Below, in pieces: positions 14,203 through 14,309 of a stretch of DNA of 14,309 nt. Position numbers and translations under genes: made by a program. The notes below the pieces were generated by a model. It did no database searches. It saw nothing but the letters and a program-made list of their open reading frames with translations, and was not told the DNA's origin. The stretch is from contig CAJUGG010000101.1 in NCBI GenBank assembly GCA_910585995.1, positions 1-14,309 on the forward strand, read 5' to 3'. The DNA comes from an uncultured Lachnospiraceae bacterium. Its GTDB lineage: Bacteria > Bacillota > Clostridia > Lachnospirales > Lachnospiraceae. Position 1 is the stretch's first letter. Every line of letters starts with the position of its first letter.

Positions 14203-14309
14203 AAACAGCAGAGTTCTGTACAGCACGCAGAGGAGTTGCCGGCCGCCAGAGGGGGACGGGAACACCTCTGGCAAGGGAAGTGCTGGTAGGACACCTGCGG
14301 AACTTTAAA
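14203..14309 (+). promoter_or_regulatory. Family B structured leader element, copy 3 (cut by window end)
   Basis: The element begins AAAACAGCAGAG, like the AAAACAGCGGAAG of the aroA copies, and ends GCGGAACTTTAAA at the last base, exactly as the tyrA copy does before its TAGGAG. CAGCAC (14221-14226) pairs with GTGCTG (14280-14285), and GCCAGAGG (14245-14252) pairs with CCTCTGGC (14265-14272) around a 12-nt loop. The layout of the other copies is kept, but with different paired sequences. A second GCGGAAC box lies just before it at 14194-14200. The gene it serves lies outside the window. Confidence 0.65.

Noticed and set aside
14183..14203. Three-codon leader peptide (TTG CGG AAC TAA) after GGAGG
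   Set aside because: The ribosome binding site is close to a TTG, but such a short frame is likely by chance and the GCGGAAC string is explained by the family B box.

Overview
The window looks like a chromosomal segment of a Gram-positive anaerobe of the Clostridia, most likely family Lachnospiraceae. The reasons are a GGGtGRT-family protein, strong AGGAGG-type ribosome binding sites, promoters with extended TGn -10 boxes, the archaeal/fungal-type aspartate-semialdehyde dehydrogenase, and purine-rich coding strands. The genus cannot be fixed from the sequence alone.

Layout. (1) 1-701: the 3' end of a GGGtGRT gene and its terminator. (2) 1055-3324: a probable operon on the + strand for a calcineurin-like phosphoesterase, endonuclease V and a lipoprotein. 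(3) 3365-3958: on the - strand, a small unrecognised gene followed by tRNA-Thr(CGT) with its own promoter. (4) 4156-4920: a divergently transcribed formate/nitrite-family channel. (5) 5389-8004: argininosuccinate lyase (argH) and aspartate-semialdehyde dehydrogenase (asd). (6) 8442-11652: prephenate dehydrogenase (tyrA), EPSP synthase (aroA) and an unrecognised gene, a tyrosine/chorismate cluster. (7) 11738-14099: a membrane-anchored SGNH hydrolase broken by a G8 tract, then a secreted LysM protein. (8) 14120-14309: a promoter and a structured leader for a gene beyond the window.

The unusual content lies in two repeat families between genes. Family A has two copies (4929-5242 and 8039-8230). 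Each is a very long hairpin with a 114-nt core that is about 89% identical between copies. The outer arms differ in sequence and length (about 100 and 39 nt) yet are self-complementary in each copy. Both copies start just after a stop codon. Family B has four copies (8332-8434, 9541-9641, 9642-9748, 14203-14309). These are hairpins of about 85-105 nt bounded by GCGGAA boxes. Where the 3' end is visible it runs into the Shine-Dalgarno sequence of the next gene (tyrA, aroA), with a shared 3' sequence close to GCGGAACTTTAAATAGGAG. Family B may be a cis-regulatory RNA of aromatic amino acid genes, or a dispersed repeat that supplies ribosome binding sites. I cannot name either family from memory and could not search databases.

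Together the metabolic genes cover the last step of arginine synthesis, an early step of the aspartate family, and the shikimate to tyrosine branch. The flanking genes add DNA repair, anion transport and cell-surface functions. Start codons were chosen by hand from ribosome binding sites and family start points.
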